Shown: positions 7,926 to 16,581 of the stretch, in pieces | How positions within the stretch are numbered: position 1 is the first letter of the stretch | Layout of the letters: each line of letters begins with the position of its first letter | Source of the DNA: Streptomyces cacaoi | GTDB lineage: Bacteria; Actinomycetota; Actinomycetes; Streptomycetales; Streptomycetaceae | Direction: 5' to 3' | Assembly (NCBI RefSeq): GCF_006539165.1 | Contig: NZ_BJMM01000021.1 | Location: forward strand, 1-64,000 | DNA: 64,000 bases | Position numbers and translations under genes: made by a program | Notes under the pieces: model-generated | Told to the model about the DNA's origin: nothing | Database searches by the model: none | What the model saw: the letters and a program-made list of their open reading frames with translations, nothing else

Positions 7926-8702
7926 TCAGCCGAAGCGGCCGGAGATGTAGTCCTCGGTGGCCTGGACCGAGGGGTTGGAGAAGATCCGCTCGGTCTCGTC
8001 GATCTCGACCAGCTTGCCGGGCGCTCCGACCTCGGCGAGGTTGAAGAACGCGGTGCGGTCCGAAACCCGCGCGGCCTGCTGCATGTTGTGCGTCACGATC
8101 ACGATCGTGTACTGCGCCTTGAGGTCGGCGATGAGGTCCTCGATGGCGAGGGTGGAGATCGGGTCGAGCGCCGAGCAGGGCTCGTCCATCAGCAGCACCT
8201 GCGGCTCGACCGCGATGGCCCGGGCGATGCACAGCCGCTGCTGCTGTCCGCCGGAGAGCCCGGAACCGGGCTTGTTCAGCCGGTCCTTGACCTCGTTCCA
8301 CAGGTTGGCGCCCTTGAGGGAGCGCTCGACGACCTCGTCGAGGTCCTTCTTCTTGTGGTCGCCGTTGAGCTTCAGTCCGGCCGCGACGTTGTCGTATATG
8401 GACATCGTCGGGAACGGGTTGGGCCGCTGGAAGACCATGCCGATGGTGCGGCGGACGGAGACCGGGTCGACGCCCGAGCCGTAGAGGTCCTCGTTGTCGA
8501 GCATCACCTTGCCCTCGACGCGGCCGCCGGCCGTGACCTCGTGCATGCGGTTGAGCGTGCGCAGGAAGGTCGACTTGCCGCAGCCCGAGGGGCCGATGAA
8601 GGCGGTCACGGAGCGCGGTTCGACGGTCATGGAGATGTCGTCGATGGCGCGGAAGCCGCCGTAGAAGGCGGAGAGGCCGCTGACGTCGATGCGCTTGGCC
8701 AT
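7926..8702 (-). CDS. pstB: Phosphate ABC transporter ATPase PstB
   Basis: A 258-residue ABC ATPase that powers high-affinity phosphate import. Walker A GPSGCGKST is at 37-45, the signature LSGGQQQR and Walker B VLLMDEP follow, and the ending TEDYISGRFG is typical of PstB. MAKRIDVSGL matches other Streptomyces PstB N termini, so I start at the ATG at 8702, 13 bases after the pstA stop; an in-frame GTG at 8711 would add three residues. It is the last gene of pstS-pstC-pstA-pstB. Confidence 0.95.
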   Translation of the reverse strand: MAKRIDVSGLSAFYGGFRAIDDISMTVEPRSVTAFIGPSGCGKSTFLRTLNRMHEVTAGGRVEGKVMLDNEDLYGSGVDPVSVRRTIGMVFQRPNPFPTMSIYDNVAAGLKLNGDHKKKDLDEVVERSLKGANLWNEVKDRLNKPGSGLSGGQQQRLCIARAIAVEPQVLLMDEPCSALDPISTLAIEDLIADLKAQYTIVIVTHNMQQAARVSDRTAFFNLAEVGAPGKLVEIDETERIFSNPSVQATEDYISGRFG

Positions 8703-8715
8703 GGGAACCACTCTC

Positions 8716-9786
8716 TTAGTGCTTGGGGGCCTTCCAGCGGGCGATGCCGCGGGCGACCAGGTTGAGGATCATGACGAAGGCGATCAGCACGAGGGCCGCG
8801 GCCCAGGCGCGGTCGTAGGAGGGTGCGTTGCCGTTGGCCCACTGCTCGTAGATGTAGTACGGCAGCGAGGACTGGGCGCCTTCGAACGGGTTGGCGTTGA
8901 TCTGTGCCGAGCCGAAGACCAGCAGCAGGACGGGCGCGGACTCGCCGGCGACGCGGGCGACGGCGAGCATGACCCCGGTGGTGATCCCGCCGACGGCGGT
9001 CGGCAGCACCACCTTGAGGATCGTCTTCCACTTCGGCACACCGAGCGCCAGTGACGCCTCGCGCAGCTCGTTCGGGACGAGCCGGAGCATCTCCTCCGTC
9101 GAGCGGACGACGATCGGCATCATCAGGATGGCCAGCGCCATGGCGCCCGCGAAGCCCGAGTAGCCGAAGTCCAGGATGATGATCCAGAAGGAGAGGACGA
9201 ACAGCCCGGCGACGATGGACGGGACGCCCGTCATGACGTCGACGAAGAAGGTGACGGCCTTGGCGAGCCGCCCGGTGCCGTACTCGACCAGGTAGACGGC
9301 GGTCAGCAGCCCGATGGGCGCGGCGATCAGCGTGGCCAGCCCGACCTGTTCGAGGGTGCCGATCAGCGCGTGGTAGATGCCGCCGCCCGGCTCCATCGTG
9401 ATCACTCCGTTCATGGAGTGCGTCAGGAAGTAGCCGTCGAGCACCTGCACACCGCGTGCCACCGTCTCCCACAGCAGGGACGCCAGCGGGACGACGGCCA
9501 CCAGGAAGCAGACCCAGATGACGCTGGTGGCCAGCCTGTCGCGCGCCTGCCGGGCGCCTTCGACGGCCCCGGCGACGGTGACGGTGAGCACGACGTACAG
9601 CAGCGCCGCCATGAGCCCCCACTGCAACCGGCTCTCCAGCCCGGCCAGCAGCCCGACGCCGGTGCCGAGCGCGGCGGCGAGCGCGGCGAGGCCGAGCGGT
9701 GCCCAGCGCGGCAGCCGGGGGCGGCGCAGGGACGGCGCCGGCTGCGCGGGTTCCACCGGCGCTTCGGCGAGGACGGTCTGGCTCAT
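8716..9786 (-). CDS. pstA: Phosphate ABC transporter permease PstA
   Basis: A 356-residue integral membrane permease with the binding-protein-dependent transport EAA loop (ELREASLALGVPKWKTILKVVLP) in the C-terminal half. It is longer than typical PstA (~280-300 residues) because of an N-terminal part with two extra predicted helices (about 31-50 and 57-75). It pairs with PstC to form the membrane channel. The pstC stop is 115 bases upstream, and pstB follows closely. Confidence 0.93.
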   Translation of the reverse strand: MSQTVLAEAPVEPAQPAPSLRRPRLPRWAPLGLAALAAALGTGVGLLAGLESRLQWGLMAALLYVVLTVTVAGAVEGARQARDRLATSVIWVCFLVAVVPLASLLWETVARGVQVLDGYFLTHSMNGVITMEPGGGIYHALIGTLEQVGLATLIAAPIGLLTAVYLVEYGTGRLAKAVTFFVDVMTGVPSIVAGLFVLSFWIIILDFGYSGFAGAMALAILMMPIVVRSTEEMLRLVPNELREASLALGVPKWKTILKVVLPTAVGGITTGVMLAVARVAGESAPVLLLVFGSAQINANPFEGAQSSLPYYIYEQWANGNAPSYDRAWAAALVLIAFVMILNLVARGIARWKAPKH

Positions 9787-9901
9787 GCCGCCTCTCCCTT
9801 CCGGGCCGGGCCGCGCCGGTGTGCCGCGCGGCCGGTCGCGGGGACGGACGCGGGGACGGACGGGCCGCCCGCCCGCCGCCGGGTCGTGGTGCGTGCGGGC
9901 C

Positions 9902-10882
9902 TCATGCGTTGGCTCCCGAGTACTCCTTGCGGCGGGCGATGATCAGCCGGGCCGCGCCGTTGACCAGCAGGGTGATGACGAACAGGACGAGGCCGGAGGC
10001 GATGAGCGCGTCCCGGCCCGTCGAACCGGCCTCCTTGAAGCCGGCGGCGATGTTCTGCGCGAAGGTGCCGCCGCCGGGGTTCAGCAGGCTCGCCTTGATC
10101 AGGAAGCTGGGGGACAGCACCGTGGCGACGGCCATCGTCTCGCCCAGGGCGCGGCCCAGGCCGAGCATGGACGCGCTGATGACGCCGGAGCGCCCGAAGG
10201 GCAGCACCGACATGCGGATGACCTCCCAGCGGGTGGCGCCCAGCGCCAGCGCCGCCTCCTCCTGCATCTTCGGGGACTGCCGGAACACCTCGCGGGAGAC
10301 GTTGGTGACGATCGGCAGGATCATGATCGCCAGCAGGACGGCCGCGGTGAACAGCGAGCGCGCCGGGCCGCCGTCGTAGGCGAACAGGCCCGTCCAGCCC
10401 AGGTACTCGTCGAGCCAGGTGTACAGGCCGGTCAGATGCGGGACGAGGAAGAGGGCGCCCCACAGGCCGTAGACGATGGAGGGCACGGCGGCCAGCAGGT
10501 CGATGACGTACCCGAGCGGGGTGGCCAGCCGGCGCGGCGCGTAGTGCGAGATGAACAGCGCGATGCCGACGGCGACGGGCACCGCGAGGACCATCGCGAT
10601 GAGCGAGCTGACGACGGTCCCGAAGGCGAGGACGGCGATGCCGAAGCGGGGCGGGTCGGCGTTGGCGTCCCACTCGAAGGACGTGAGGAAGTTGGCCTCG
10701 TCGGCGCCGATGGCGAGGGCGGCACGCCAGCTGAGGAAGACCGCGATGGCGGCCATGAGCACCAGGAGTGCGATGCCGGACCCCCGCGAGAGCCCGCGGA
10801 ACATCCGGTCGCCCCGGTGGGTCACGCCCCGTGCGGAGCCCTGCTCCGGGGTGGCCGGGGCGGGCGGTGTGTCGGTTGCCAT
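9902..10882 (-). CDS. pstC: Phosphate ABC transporter permease PstC
   Basis: A 326-residue permease with about six transmembrane segments, the EAA-type loop around MQEEAALALGATRWEVIRM and the family signature GRALGETMAVA. It is the partner of PstA in the inner-membrane channel. The start is the ATG at 10882, with GGAGA five bases upstream; the frame extends further upstream but with poor coding quality. It lies 281 bases downstream of pstS, a gap containing a stem-loop that probably limits read-through so that PstS is made in excess. Confidence 0.93.
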   Translation of the reverse strand: MATDTPPAPATPEQGSARGVTHRGDRMFRGLSRGSGIALLVLMAAIAVFLSWRAALAIGADEANFLTSFEWDANADPPRFGIAVLAFGTVVSSLIAMVLAVPVAVGIALFISHYAPRRLATPLGYVIDLLAAVPSIVYGLWGALFLVPHLTGLYTWLDEYLGWTGLFAYDGGPARSLFTAAVLLAIMILPIVTNVSREVFRQSPKMQEEAALALGATRWEVIRMSVLPFGRSGVISASMLGLGRALGETMAVATVLSPSFLIKASLLNPGGGTFAQNIAAGFKEAGSTGRDALIASGLVLFVITLLVNGAARLIIARRKEYSGANA

Positions 10883-11107
10883 GGTTTCTCCGGCTCTGTT
10901 GTGCGGGCCGATTCCGGGTGGCGCCACGGGGCCCTCGGTGGTGCACCGGGTGGTCCCGAGCCCTGGGCCCCGCCCCGCGCGGGGAGGCGGAACATGTGCC
11001 GCAGAGCGGGGCATAAAGGGCGAGGGGTGGCGTGCGGGAGGGGAGCGGCGGCGGTCTTCGGTGCCGCCACCGCCTGCGCGGTCCGGTCAGTCGGACGGTG
11101 CGCCGTG

Positions 11108-11144
11108 CCCCGGCCGGGCGGGCGGTCGTCCACCCGGCCCGGGG
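11108..11144 (-). terminator. Stem-loop in the pstS-pstC gap
   Basis: CCCCGGCCGGG (11108-11118) pairs with CCCGGCCCGGGG (11133-11144) with a single bulged C and a 14-base loop, immediately downstream of the pstS stop. A partial terminator or mRNA-protecting hairpin here is the usual way an operon makes more binding protein than permease. Confidence 0.6.
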
Positions 11145-11163
11145 AGCGCCGGCCCGGTGTGCC

Positions 11164-12288
11164 TCAGCTCAGTCCGTCGACGGTCGAGCGGACCTTGGCG
11201 GCGATCTCCTCGGGGATGGGCGCGTACCCCTTGTCCGCGAGGGCCTTCTGGCCGTCCTCGCCCGCGGTGTACTTCAGGAAGGACTTGGTCGCCTCCAGCG
11301 ACTCCTTCTTGTTGCCCTTGTCGCAGGCGATCTCGTACGTCACCAGCGTGATCGGGTAGGCGCCGGGGGCCTTCGTGCGGTAGTTCAGCTCCAGGGCCAG
11401 GTCCTTGCCCTGGCCGACGACCTTCGCGTCGGCGATCGCCTTGGACGCGTTGTCCGTCGTCGCCTCGACCGGGTCCTTGGCGCCCGTGTCGAGCTTGACC
11501 GTGTTCAGGTCGTTGCCGTCGGCGTAGGACAGCTCGACGTAGCCGATGGAGCCGTTGTTCTGCTTGACGTTGGTCGCGACACCCGAGGAACCGTCCGCTC
11601 CCTGGCCGCCCTTGCCCGTCCACTTCTTGCCGGGCTCGCCCTTCCAGGCGCCGGGGGCCGCCGCGCTCAGGTACTTGGTGAAGTTGTCGGTGGTGCCCGA
11701 CTCGTCGGAGCGGTGGAACGCCTGGATCTTGGTGCCCGGCAGATCGGCCTTCGGGTTGAGCTTCTTGATGGCCGGGTCGTCCCACTCGGTGATCTCCGAG
11801 TTGAAGATCTTGGCGAGCGTCTCGGCGTCCAGCACCAGGTCGTCGACGCCCTCCAGGTTGTAGGAGACCGCGATCGGGCCGCCGACCATCGGCAGATCGA
11901 TGCCCTGGCCGCCCTTGCAGACCTTCTTGGACTGGGCGACCTCCTCGGGCTTGAGCGCCGAGTCGGAGCCCGCGAACGCGGTCTTGCCCTGGAGGAACTC
12001 CTGGATGCCGGCGCCGGACCCGGTGGGCTTGTAGTTGATCTGCGTGGTGTCGCAGGCCGACTGGTAGGTCTGCGTCCACACGTCCATCGCGTTCTTCTGC
12101 GCGCTGGAGCCGGAGGCCAGCAGCTTGCCTTCGCCCGCACACTTGATGTTGCTCGCGGCCTTGCTCGTCTCGCCGCCCGAGCCGCCGGAGTTGTCGTCCG
12201 AGCCGCAGGCGCTCAACACCAGGGCGCCACAGGCCGCGAGCGCGCCGAGGGACACGGCGCGGAGCCGGTTCGTGCGCTGAAGCTTCAC
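11164..12288 (-). CDS. pstS: Phosphate-binding lipoprotein PstS
   Basis: A 374-residue periplasmic-type binding lipoprotein. The signal peptide ends in LSAC with the lipidated Cys28, followed by a Ser/Gly linker and the phosphate-binding domain. Typical phosphate-contact stretches are present: GSSAQKNAMD, TGSGAGIQEFLQGKTAFAGSDS and RSDESGTTDNF. The start is a GTG. It delivers phosphate to PstC/PstA. Four PHO-box repeat units lie about 190 bases upstream, so it should be induced by PhoP under phosphate starvation, as known for Streptomyces pstS. Confidence 0.95.
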   Translation of the reverse strand: MKLQRTNRLRAVSLGALAACGALVLSACGSDDNSGGSGGETSKAASNIKCAGEGKLLASGSSAQKNAMDVWTQTYQSACDTTQINYKPTGSGAGIQEFLQGKTAFAGSDSALKPEEVAQSKKVCKGGQGIDLPMVGGPIAVSYNLEGVDDLVLDAETLAKIFNSEITEWDDPAIKKLNPKADLPGTKIQAFHRSDESGTTDNFTKYLSAAAPGAWKGEPGKKWTGKGGQGADGSSGVATNVKQNNGSIGYVELSYADGNDLNTVKLDTGAKDPVEATTDNASKAIADAKVVGQGKDLALELNYRTKAPGAYPITLVTYEIACDKGNKKESLEATKSFLKYTAGEDGQKALADKGYAPIPEEIAAKVRSTVDGLS

Positions 12289-12477
12289 TGTCGTTCAGTT
12301 CCTTCCTGGGGCCCGGGACGGACGGCCGCCCGGCTCGCCGGAGCCGGGGGTGTGCCCCGGCCCGGGTGGATGGTGGCGGAACTCCCCGGTGCCCGGGAGG
12401 CCGGGGAGTCGCGGGTGGTTCCAGTGATTCTTGAGGGGTGACACCGCTGCGCTGTCGGTAAGGCCGAAATTAGGTAG

Positions 12478-12521
12478 ATCAGGTGAAGCGGCCAACGGAC
12501 CTGGGTGAACGCGGAGTGAAC
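12478..12521 (-). promoter_or_regulatory. PHO box (four 11-bp units) upstream of pstS
   Basis: Read on the minus strand, four consecutive 11-mers occur in exact phase: GTTCACTCCGC (12521-12511), GTTCACCCAGG (12510-12500), TCCGTTGGCCG (12499-12489) and CTTCACCTGAT (12488-12478). Units 1, 2 and 4 match the Streptomyces PhoP direct-repeat consensus G(G/T)TCAYYYR(G/C)G closely; unit 3 is degenerate. This is the established operator type for the pst operon. Confidence 0.9.
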
Positions 12522-12693
12522 CTCGGCGGTCAGCCCGGTGTTCTCCCCCGGAGCCCGGCCGCTCTCCGCCGGGGGAAGGGCGGCTCCATACCGGCGAGTA
12601 CAAGGCTCTGTTGCTTTTGAGTACAACGTGGCACCATCCGCTGGGTTGGCCTGAGTTTGGCCTGAGTTGACCATACAAACAGGGGGTGGGCCG
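12522..12693. promoter_or_regulatory. Divergent promoter region with stem-loop and repeats
   Basis: This part of the pstS/NlpC divergent region contains a perfect 8-bp stem (tcccccgg 12544-12551 with ccgggggA 12569-12576), two copies of gagtacaa (12596-12603, 12619-12626), and a perfect 11-bp tandem direct repeat ttggcctgagt (12646-12656, 12657-12667) shortly before the hydrolase start. The repeats do not match the PHO consensus. I see no c-di-AMP riboswitch features, although that element often precedes NlpC/P60 genes in Streptomyces. Confidence 0.5.
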
Positions 12694-13923
12694 GTGCGGC
12701 GGCCGGAGTTCAGCTCGACCTTCCCGACGGAGCACCCTTCCTCTTCTGTACCTCTTTCTGCACCTCTCCTCGATCCTTCTGACCCCCGGGCTCCCGCCCA
12801 TGCGTCCGGTCCGCTGCGACCTGTGCGTCCTCTGCGTTCTCTGGGCTCTCCTCGGACGTCCCCGCGGCGCCGCCACCGGGGCGCACCCGCCGTCCCCGTC
12901 GTCGTCTGCGCGCTCGCGCTCGTCGCCGGGCCGGCGCTCGCACCGGCGCAGCCGGCGCACGCGCAGCCCGGGCCCGGTACCTCGGCCAAGACCGACCTGG
13001 AGGAGATCCGCAAGAAGATCGAGCGGCTGCACGACCGGGCCGGATCGGCGACGGACGCCTACAACGCGGCGGCGGAGAAGGCGAAGAAGCAGCAGAAGTC
13101 CGTCGACCGCATCAACCGGCGGATCGAGACCACCCAGGGCGAGCTGGACAGGTTCACCGACACCGCCGGCGCCCTGGCCCGTGCCCAGTACCGCAGCGGC
13201 GGCCTGCCCGACGCGGCCCGGCTGGTGCTCGACAGCGATCCGGAGAACTTCCTGCACAAGGCGTCGCTCGCGCGCAAGGGCCAGCAGGCGACCCGCGGCG
13301 TGATCAGCGGCCTCGCCCGCACCAGAGCCGAGCTGAAGCGGGACGGGAAGAAGGCCAACTCCGTCTGGAAGGAGCTGGAGGAGAACCGCAAGAAGAAGGC
13401 CGCGGCCAAGAAGAAGATCGAGGGCCGGCTGAAGGAGGCCAAGGAGATCGAGTCGCGGCTGAAGAAGAAGGAGCGCGAGCGCCTGCGGAAGCTGGAGCGG
13501 GACGCGGCACAGCAGCGGCAGGCGAAATGGCTGGATTCGGGCGCCTGGAAGGACGTCGACGGGAAGGCGTCGAAGGCCGGTAAGCGGGCGATCGCCTACG
13601 CGACCGAGCAGCTCGGCAAGGACTACGTCTGGGGCGCCGAGGGCCCCGACACCTTCGACTGCTCCGGACTGACCATGCGTGCCTGGCAGGCGGCGGGCGA
13701 GGCGATCCCGCGCACCTCGCAGGAGCAGTGGCGGCAGCTGCCGCATGTGCCCGTCGCGCGGATGCGCCCGGGGGACCTGATCATCTACAAGAGGGACGCC
13801 AGCCACGTCGGCCTCTACGTCGGCGACGGCAAGCTGCTGCACGCGCCGCGCACCGGGCGGCAGATCACGGTCGAGGGCGCGGGCACCATGCCGATCCTGG
13901 GTGTCGTCCGGCCGGACAAGTGA
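12694..13923 (+). CDS. Secreted RipA-like NlpC/P60 endopeptidase with coiled coil
   Basis: A 409-residue secreted wall hydrolase. An unusually long basic N-region leads to a hydrophobic signal core ending near AQPAHAQPG (about residue 90). Residues ~100-275 are a long Lys/Glu/Arg coiled coil, as in RipA/PcsB-type proteins where it controls access to the active site. Residues ~295-409 are NlpC/P60 with the triad Cys323 (FDCSGLT), His371 (SHVGLYVG) and His383 (LLHAP). It should cut stem peptides of peptidoglycan. The start at the GTG at 12694 follows AGGGGG; a TTG 27 bases earlier is less likely. Confidence 0.87.
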   Translation: MRRPEFSSTFPTEHPSSSVPLSAPLLDPSDPRAPAHASGPLRPVRPLRSLGSPRTSPRRRHRGAPAVPVVVCALALVAGPALAPAQPAHAQPGPGTSAKTDLEEIRKKIERLHDRAGSATDAYNAAAEKAKKQQKSVDRINRRIETTQGELDRFTDTAGALARAQYRSGGLPDAARLVLDSDPENFLHKASLARKGQQATRGVISGLARTRAELKRDGKKANSVWKELEENRKKKAAAKKKIEGRLKEAKEIESRLKKKERERLRKLERDAAQQRQAKWLDSGAWKDVDGKASKAGKRAIAYATEQLGKDYVWGAEGPDTFDCSGLTMRAWQAAGEAIPRTSQEQWRQLPHVPVARMRPGDLIIYKRDASHVGLYVGDGKLLHAPRTGRQITVEGAGTMPILGVVRPDK

Positions 13924-14357
13924 CGCACGGCCGCCGGCGCCCGTGCGCCGTCCCGCGCGCGGGCGCGGTCGCGCGCCGCGTCGGCGCCGTCACCGGGGGG
14001 AACGGCGTGTGAGGCCGCTCACCGGGGCCGCCGCGGGCCCGGCTGTGAGCTGTCTCATCGATCCCGTCCCGGCCCGTGCGCGGTGGCGTGCCGCGGGGGT
14101 GCCGGAGGGGTGACGTTGGTCATGCGGGACCCCGCGCGGGGCCCGGACCGGACCCTCCAACTCTCGGTCAACCCGGGGCATATGACAGGGGCGGGTTACC
14201 CGGAGCCATTCCGTACCGGTGCGGGGGAGCGCTAAGGTCCCTTCCGGAAAGCCCGGGATGGCGCGCGCACGACCACCGCACGCGTTCCGGGCTGTGTCAT
14301 GGTGACGCGCCGCACGGCACGGCACCACGCCCTCGGGGGGAGGGGAGAGGTAACGAC
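13924..14357. other. Intergenic region, no gene seen
   Basis: This 434-base gap has several GC-rich inverted repeats, including the perfect 12-mer ccccgcgcgggg near 14131-14142. One or more of those just after 13924 may end the hydrolase transcript. The downstream half should hold the promoter of the phosphatase gene. Frames on either strand lack convincing codon usage. Confidence 0.5.
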
Positions 14358-15998
14358 ATGTCCGCACGTGCGCCTTCGGCCTCGGCCGCCGGCTGCTCGT
14401 CGGCACCGCGAGCGGAACGGCGCCCGGGAGCCGTGCCCCCGGGCCCGGCCGGCCCGGCAGCGCGCCCGACGCCGGAGGAGGCCGCGGTGCCGCCTCCGCA
14501 GGACGCCACCGGCCCGGCGGCGCCTCCGGCAGCGACCTCGGCTGTCTCTCCGGCGGCTTCGGCGTCGTCCGCCCCCTCGCCGGGTCCGGCGGGCCCGGAG
14601 GTCTCGGCGGGCTCGGCGGCCTCGGTGTCCGCTCCGGCGCCCGAGAGCGGTGCGCCGGCCGAGGCGGCGGAGACGCGGGCGAAGGGCGCGGGCAGCGCGC
14701 TCACGCTGCTCGTCATCGAGGACGACCCCGGCGGTGCGCCCGGCGTGCCCCGCATGCTGGACGAGTCCGGCAGGCCCGTGAAGATCCGCACCGCCCGCAA
14801 CCTCACCGAGGCGGCGCGGCTGCTCACCGACGACGTCCACTGCATACTGCTCGACCTCGCCCTGCCCTGTGACGGGATCGTCGAGGACGCCGGCGAGGCC
14901 GGCGGCCGGGCCGACGGGCCCCGGGCCGCGGAACCGGCGCCCGCACCCGCGGCGGCGGACGGCGGCGCCGACGGCGCACCCGAGCCGGCGGCCTCCGCCG
15001 CCGGCGGGCCGGACGAGCTGGAGACCCTGCGCCGCGTCCTGCGGCTGGCACCCCGGCACGCCGTGCTCGCGCTCACCGACGGGGCGGACGCCGAGCGGGC
15101 CGCCGAGGCCGTGCGCGTCGGCGCCCAGGACTACCTCTTCCGCGACGAGCTGGACGCCGGGCTGCTGACCCGCGCCATCCGCTACGCCGTCGAACGCAAG
15201 CGGGCCGATCTGGCACAGCGCCAGCTCACCGAGTCACGGCTGCGTGCCCAGGAGAACGCCCGTCTGGAGCGCGGGCTGCTGCCCCGGCCGCTGCTGGACG
15301 GCAGCGATCTGCGGTTCGCCGCCCGCTACCGCCCCGGCCGCTCCCGCGCCCTGCTCGGCGGCGACTTCTACGACACCGTCCGCACCCAGGACGGCACCGT
15401 GCACGCGATGATCGGCGATGTGAGCGGCCACGGGCCCGACGAGGCGGCCCTCGGCGTCGAGCTGCGCATCGCCTGGCGCGCGCTGACCTTCGCCGGGCTG
15501 TGCGGGGACGAACTGCTCGGCACGCTGCAACGGGTGCTGGAGCACGAGCGGGCCAACGAGGAGATCTTCGCGACGCTGTGCACCGTCGACATCGCGCCCG
15601 ACGGCCGCAGCGCCGGGGTCTGCCTGGCCGGCCACCCCTCGCCGCTGTTCGCCGGAGGAGGCGGCGCCGCGCCCCGGCTGCTGCCCTACGACGAGAGCGG
15701 CCCGGCGCTCGGTCTGCTGCCCCAGGCCCGCTGGCCGCGCCGGCATGTGACGCTGGGCCGGTCCTGGAGCCTGATGATGTACACCGACGGCCTGATCGAG
15801 GGCCATGTGGACGACCGCAGCCGGGAGCGGCTCGGGCAGCAGGGGCTGCTCGACATCGTGTCCCTGCGGATGCGGGAGGGCGCCCGGGGTGAGCGGCTGC
15901 TGGAGTCGGCGATGACCGATGTGCACCGGCTCAACGGCGGTGAACTCACCGACGACGTGGCCGTCCTGCTGCTGGAGCGGGACGTCAGCGGCCGTTGA
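14358..15998 (+). CDS. Receiver-like/PP2C (SpoIIE-type) serine phosphatase
   Basis: A 546-residue protein. Residues 1-110 are an Ala/Pro/Ser-rich disordered tail. Residues ~115-270 are a response-regulator receiver-like domain (VIEDD; candidate phosphoacceptor Asp166 in LLDLALPCDG) interrupted by an Ala/Gly/Pro insertion of ~45 residues. Residues ~310-545 are a PP2C/SpoIIE phosphatase with the metal-binding motifs GGDFYD (Asp336), GDVSGHG and DDVAVLLLE. Such fusions act in partner-switching control of sigma factors by dephosphorylating anti-anti-sigma proteins. No sigma, anti-sigma or antagonist gene is adjacent, so its target is unknown. Start ATG with GGAGAGG ten bases upstream. Confidence 0.85.
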   Translation: MSARAPSASAAGCSSAPRAERRPGAVPPGPAGPAARPTPEEAAVPPPQDATGPAAPPAATSAVSPAASASSAPSPGPAGPEVSAGSAASVSAPAPESGAPAEAAETRAKGAGSALTLLVIEDDPGGAPGVPRMLDESGRPVKIRTARNLTEAARLLTDDVHCILLDLALPCDGIVEDAGEAGGRADGPRAAEPAPAPAAADGGADGAPEPAASAAGGPDELETLRRVLRLAPRHAVLALTDGADAERAAEAVRVGAQDYLFRDELDAGLLTRAIRYAVERKRADLAQRQLTESRLRAQENARLERGLLPRPLLDGSDLRFAARYRPGRSRALLGGDFYDTVRTQDGTVHAMIGDVSGHGPDEAALGVELRIAWRALTFAGLCGDELLGTLQRVLEHERANEEIFATLCTVDIAPDGRSAGVCLAGHPSPLFAGGGGAAPRLLPYDESGPALGLLPQARWPRRHVTLGRSWSLMMYTDGLIEGHVDDRSRERLGQQGLLDIVSLRMREGARGERLLESAMTDVHRLNGGELTDDVAVLLLERDVSGR

Positions 15999-16335
15999 AC
16001 GGGCCGTACGGCCCGTCGCTGCTGCTGCCGCCCCGGCGGCGGCCACCGCCGGTGACCTGCTTGAGCGCCGGGCGGACATCGACGAGATAGACGATCGTCG
16101 CGATCAGACCGATGATCTGGAGCAGCATGATCGGCCCCATCAGGCCGAGGAACGGCAGCACATTGATCAGGGCGGTGATCCCCAGGAGGATCAGCCAGAA
16201 CGGTTTGGTCTGCTTGTCCGCCGCGCGGTAGGCGTCCTCACGGCGGAGCGTGCTGTCGACGAAAGCGAAGACGGCGAGCGCCGCGACCACGAGGGTGATC
16301 AGCAGCAGCAGGCCGTTGAAGCCTTCTATCAGCAT
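15985..16335 (-). CDS. DUF2516 family membrane protein
   Basis: A 116-residue protein with three hydrophobic segments (about 5-25, 46-60, 66-85) and a hydrophilic Gly/Arg tail, matching the actinobacterial DUF2516 family. It overlaps the end of the convergent phosphatase gene by 14 bases. The ATG at 16335 is preceded by AGGAG at ~10 bases; a GTG at 16344 would leave the Shine-Dalgarno too close. Upstream lie the HbhA-like and XRE genes, the same order I recall for Mycobacterium Rv0474-Rv0475-Rv0476. Function unknown. Confidence 0.8.
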   Translation of the reverse strand: MLIEGFNGLLLLITLVVAALAVFAFVDSTLRREDAYRAADKQTKPFWLILLGITALINVLPFLGLMGPIMLLQIIGLIATIVYLVDVRPALKQVTGGGRRRGGSSSDGPYGPFNGR

Positions 16336-16507
16336 GGTGCTCACTCTCCTGATCGGTGCTGCGTCCCTGCTGCGTCCTGCTGTGCCCCGCCCGTCCGCTC
16401 CGCCCGGCGGCCGCTTCCGGGCCGCCGCTCCGGCCGGGGCGCGGGGCCTGGCGGGGCGCGGGCCGCCGGGTCGGGGCCGTGGAGGCCCACCGTACCCCAG
16501 TGCGAGG

Positions 16508-16546
16508 GGAACGAACCGGGCCCGAGAAGGGTGCCCGGTCCGTTCC
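16508..16546 (-). terminator. Stem-loop downstream of the HbhA-like gene
   Basis: The arms GGAACGAACCGGGC (16508-16521) and GCCCGGTCCGTTCC (16533-16546) pair over 14 positions with one mismatch and an 11-base loop, 36 bases beyond the stop codon on the minus strand. It probably ends or attenuates transcription before DUF2516. Confidence 0.7.
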
Positions 16547-16581
16547 GGCCCGGCCCCGCGGCGCTGTGCGCGGTGTCCTGC

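Noticed and set aside
5971..8301. Very long open frame on the minus strand across the DUF47 and Pit genes
   Set aside because: It is antisense to two clearly recognised genes. Its product is a composition artefact of GC-rich third positions with no domain.
9518..11359. Plus-strand frames opposite pstA, pstC and pstS
   Set aside because: All are antisense to confidently identified Pst genes.
12522..12693. c-di-AMP (ydaO-type) riboswitch before the NlpC/P60 gene
   Set aside because: This element often precedes such genes in Streptomyces, but I could not find its conserved GGGGAA/GGGTGAAT-type core here or before the hydrolase at 1786.
13990..14406. Minus-strand ORF in the gap before the phosphatase
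   Set aside because: It overlaps the start of the phosphatase gene, has weak codon bias and no recognisable sequence.
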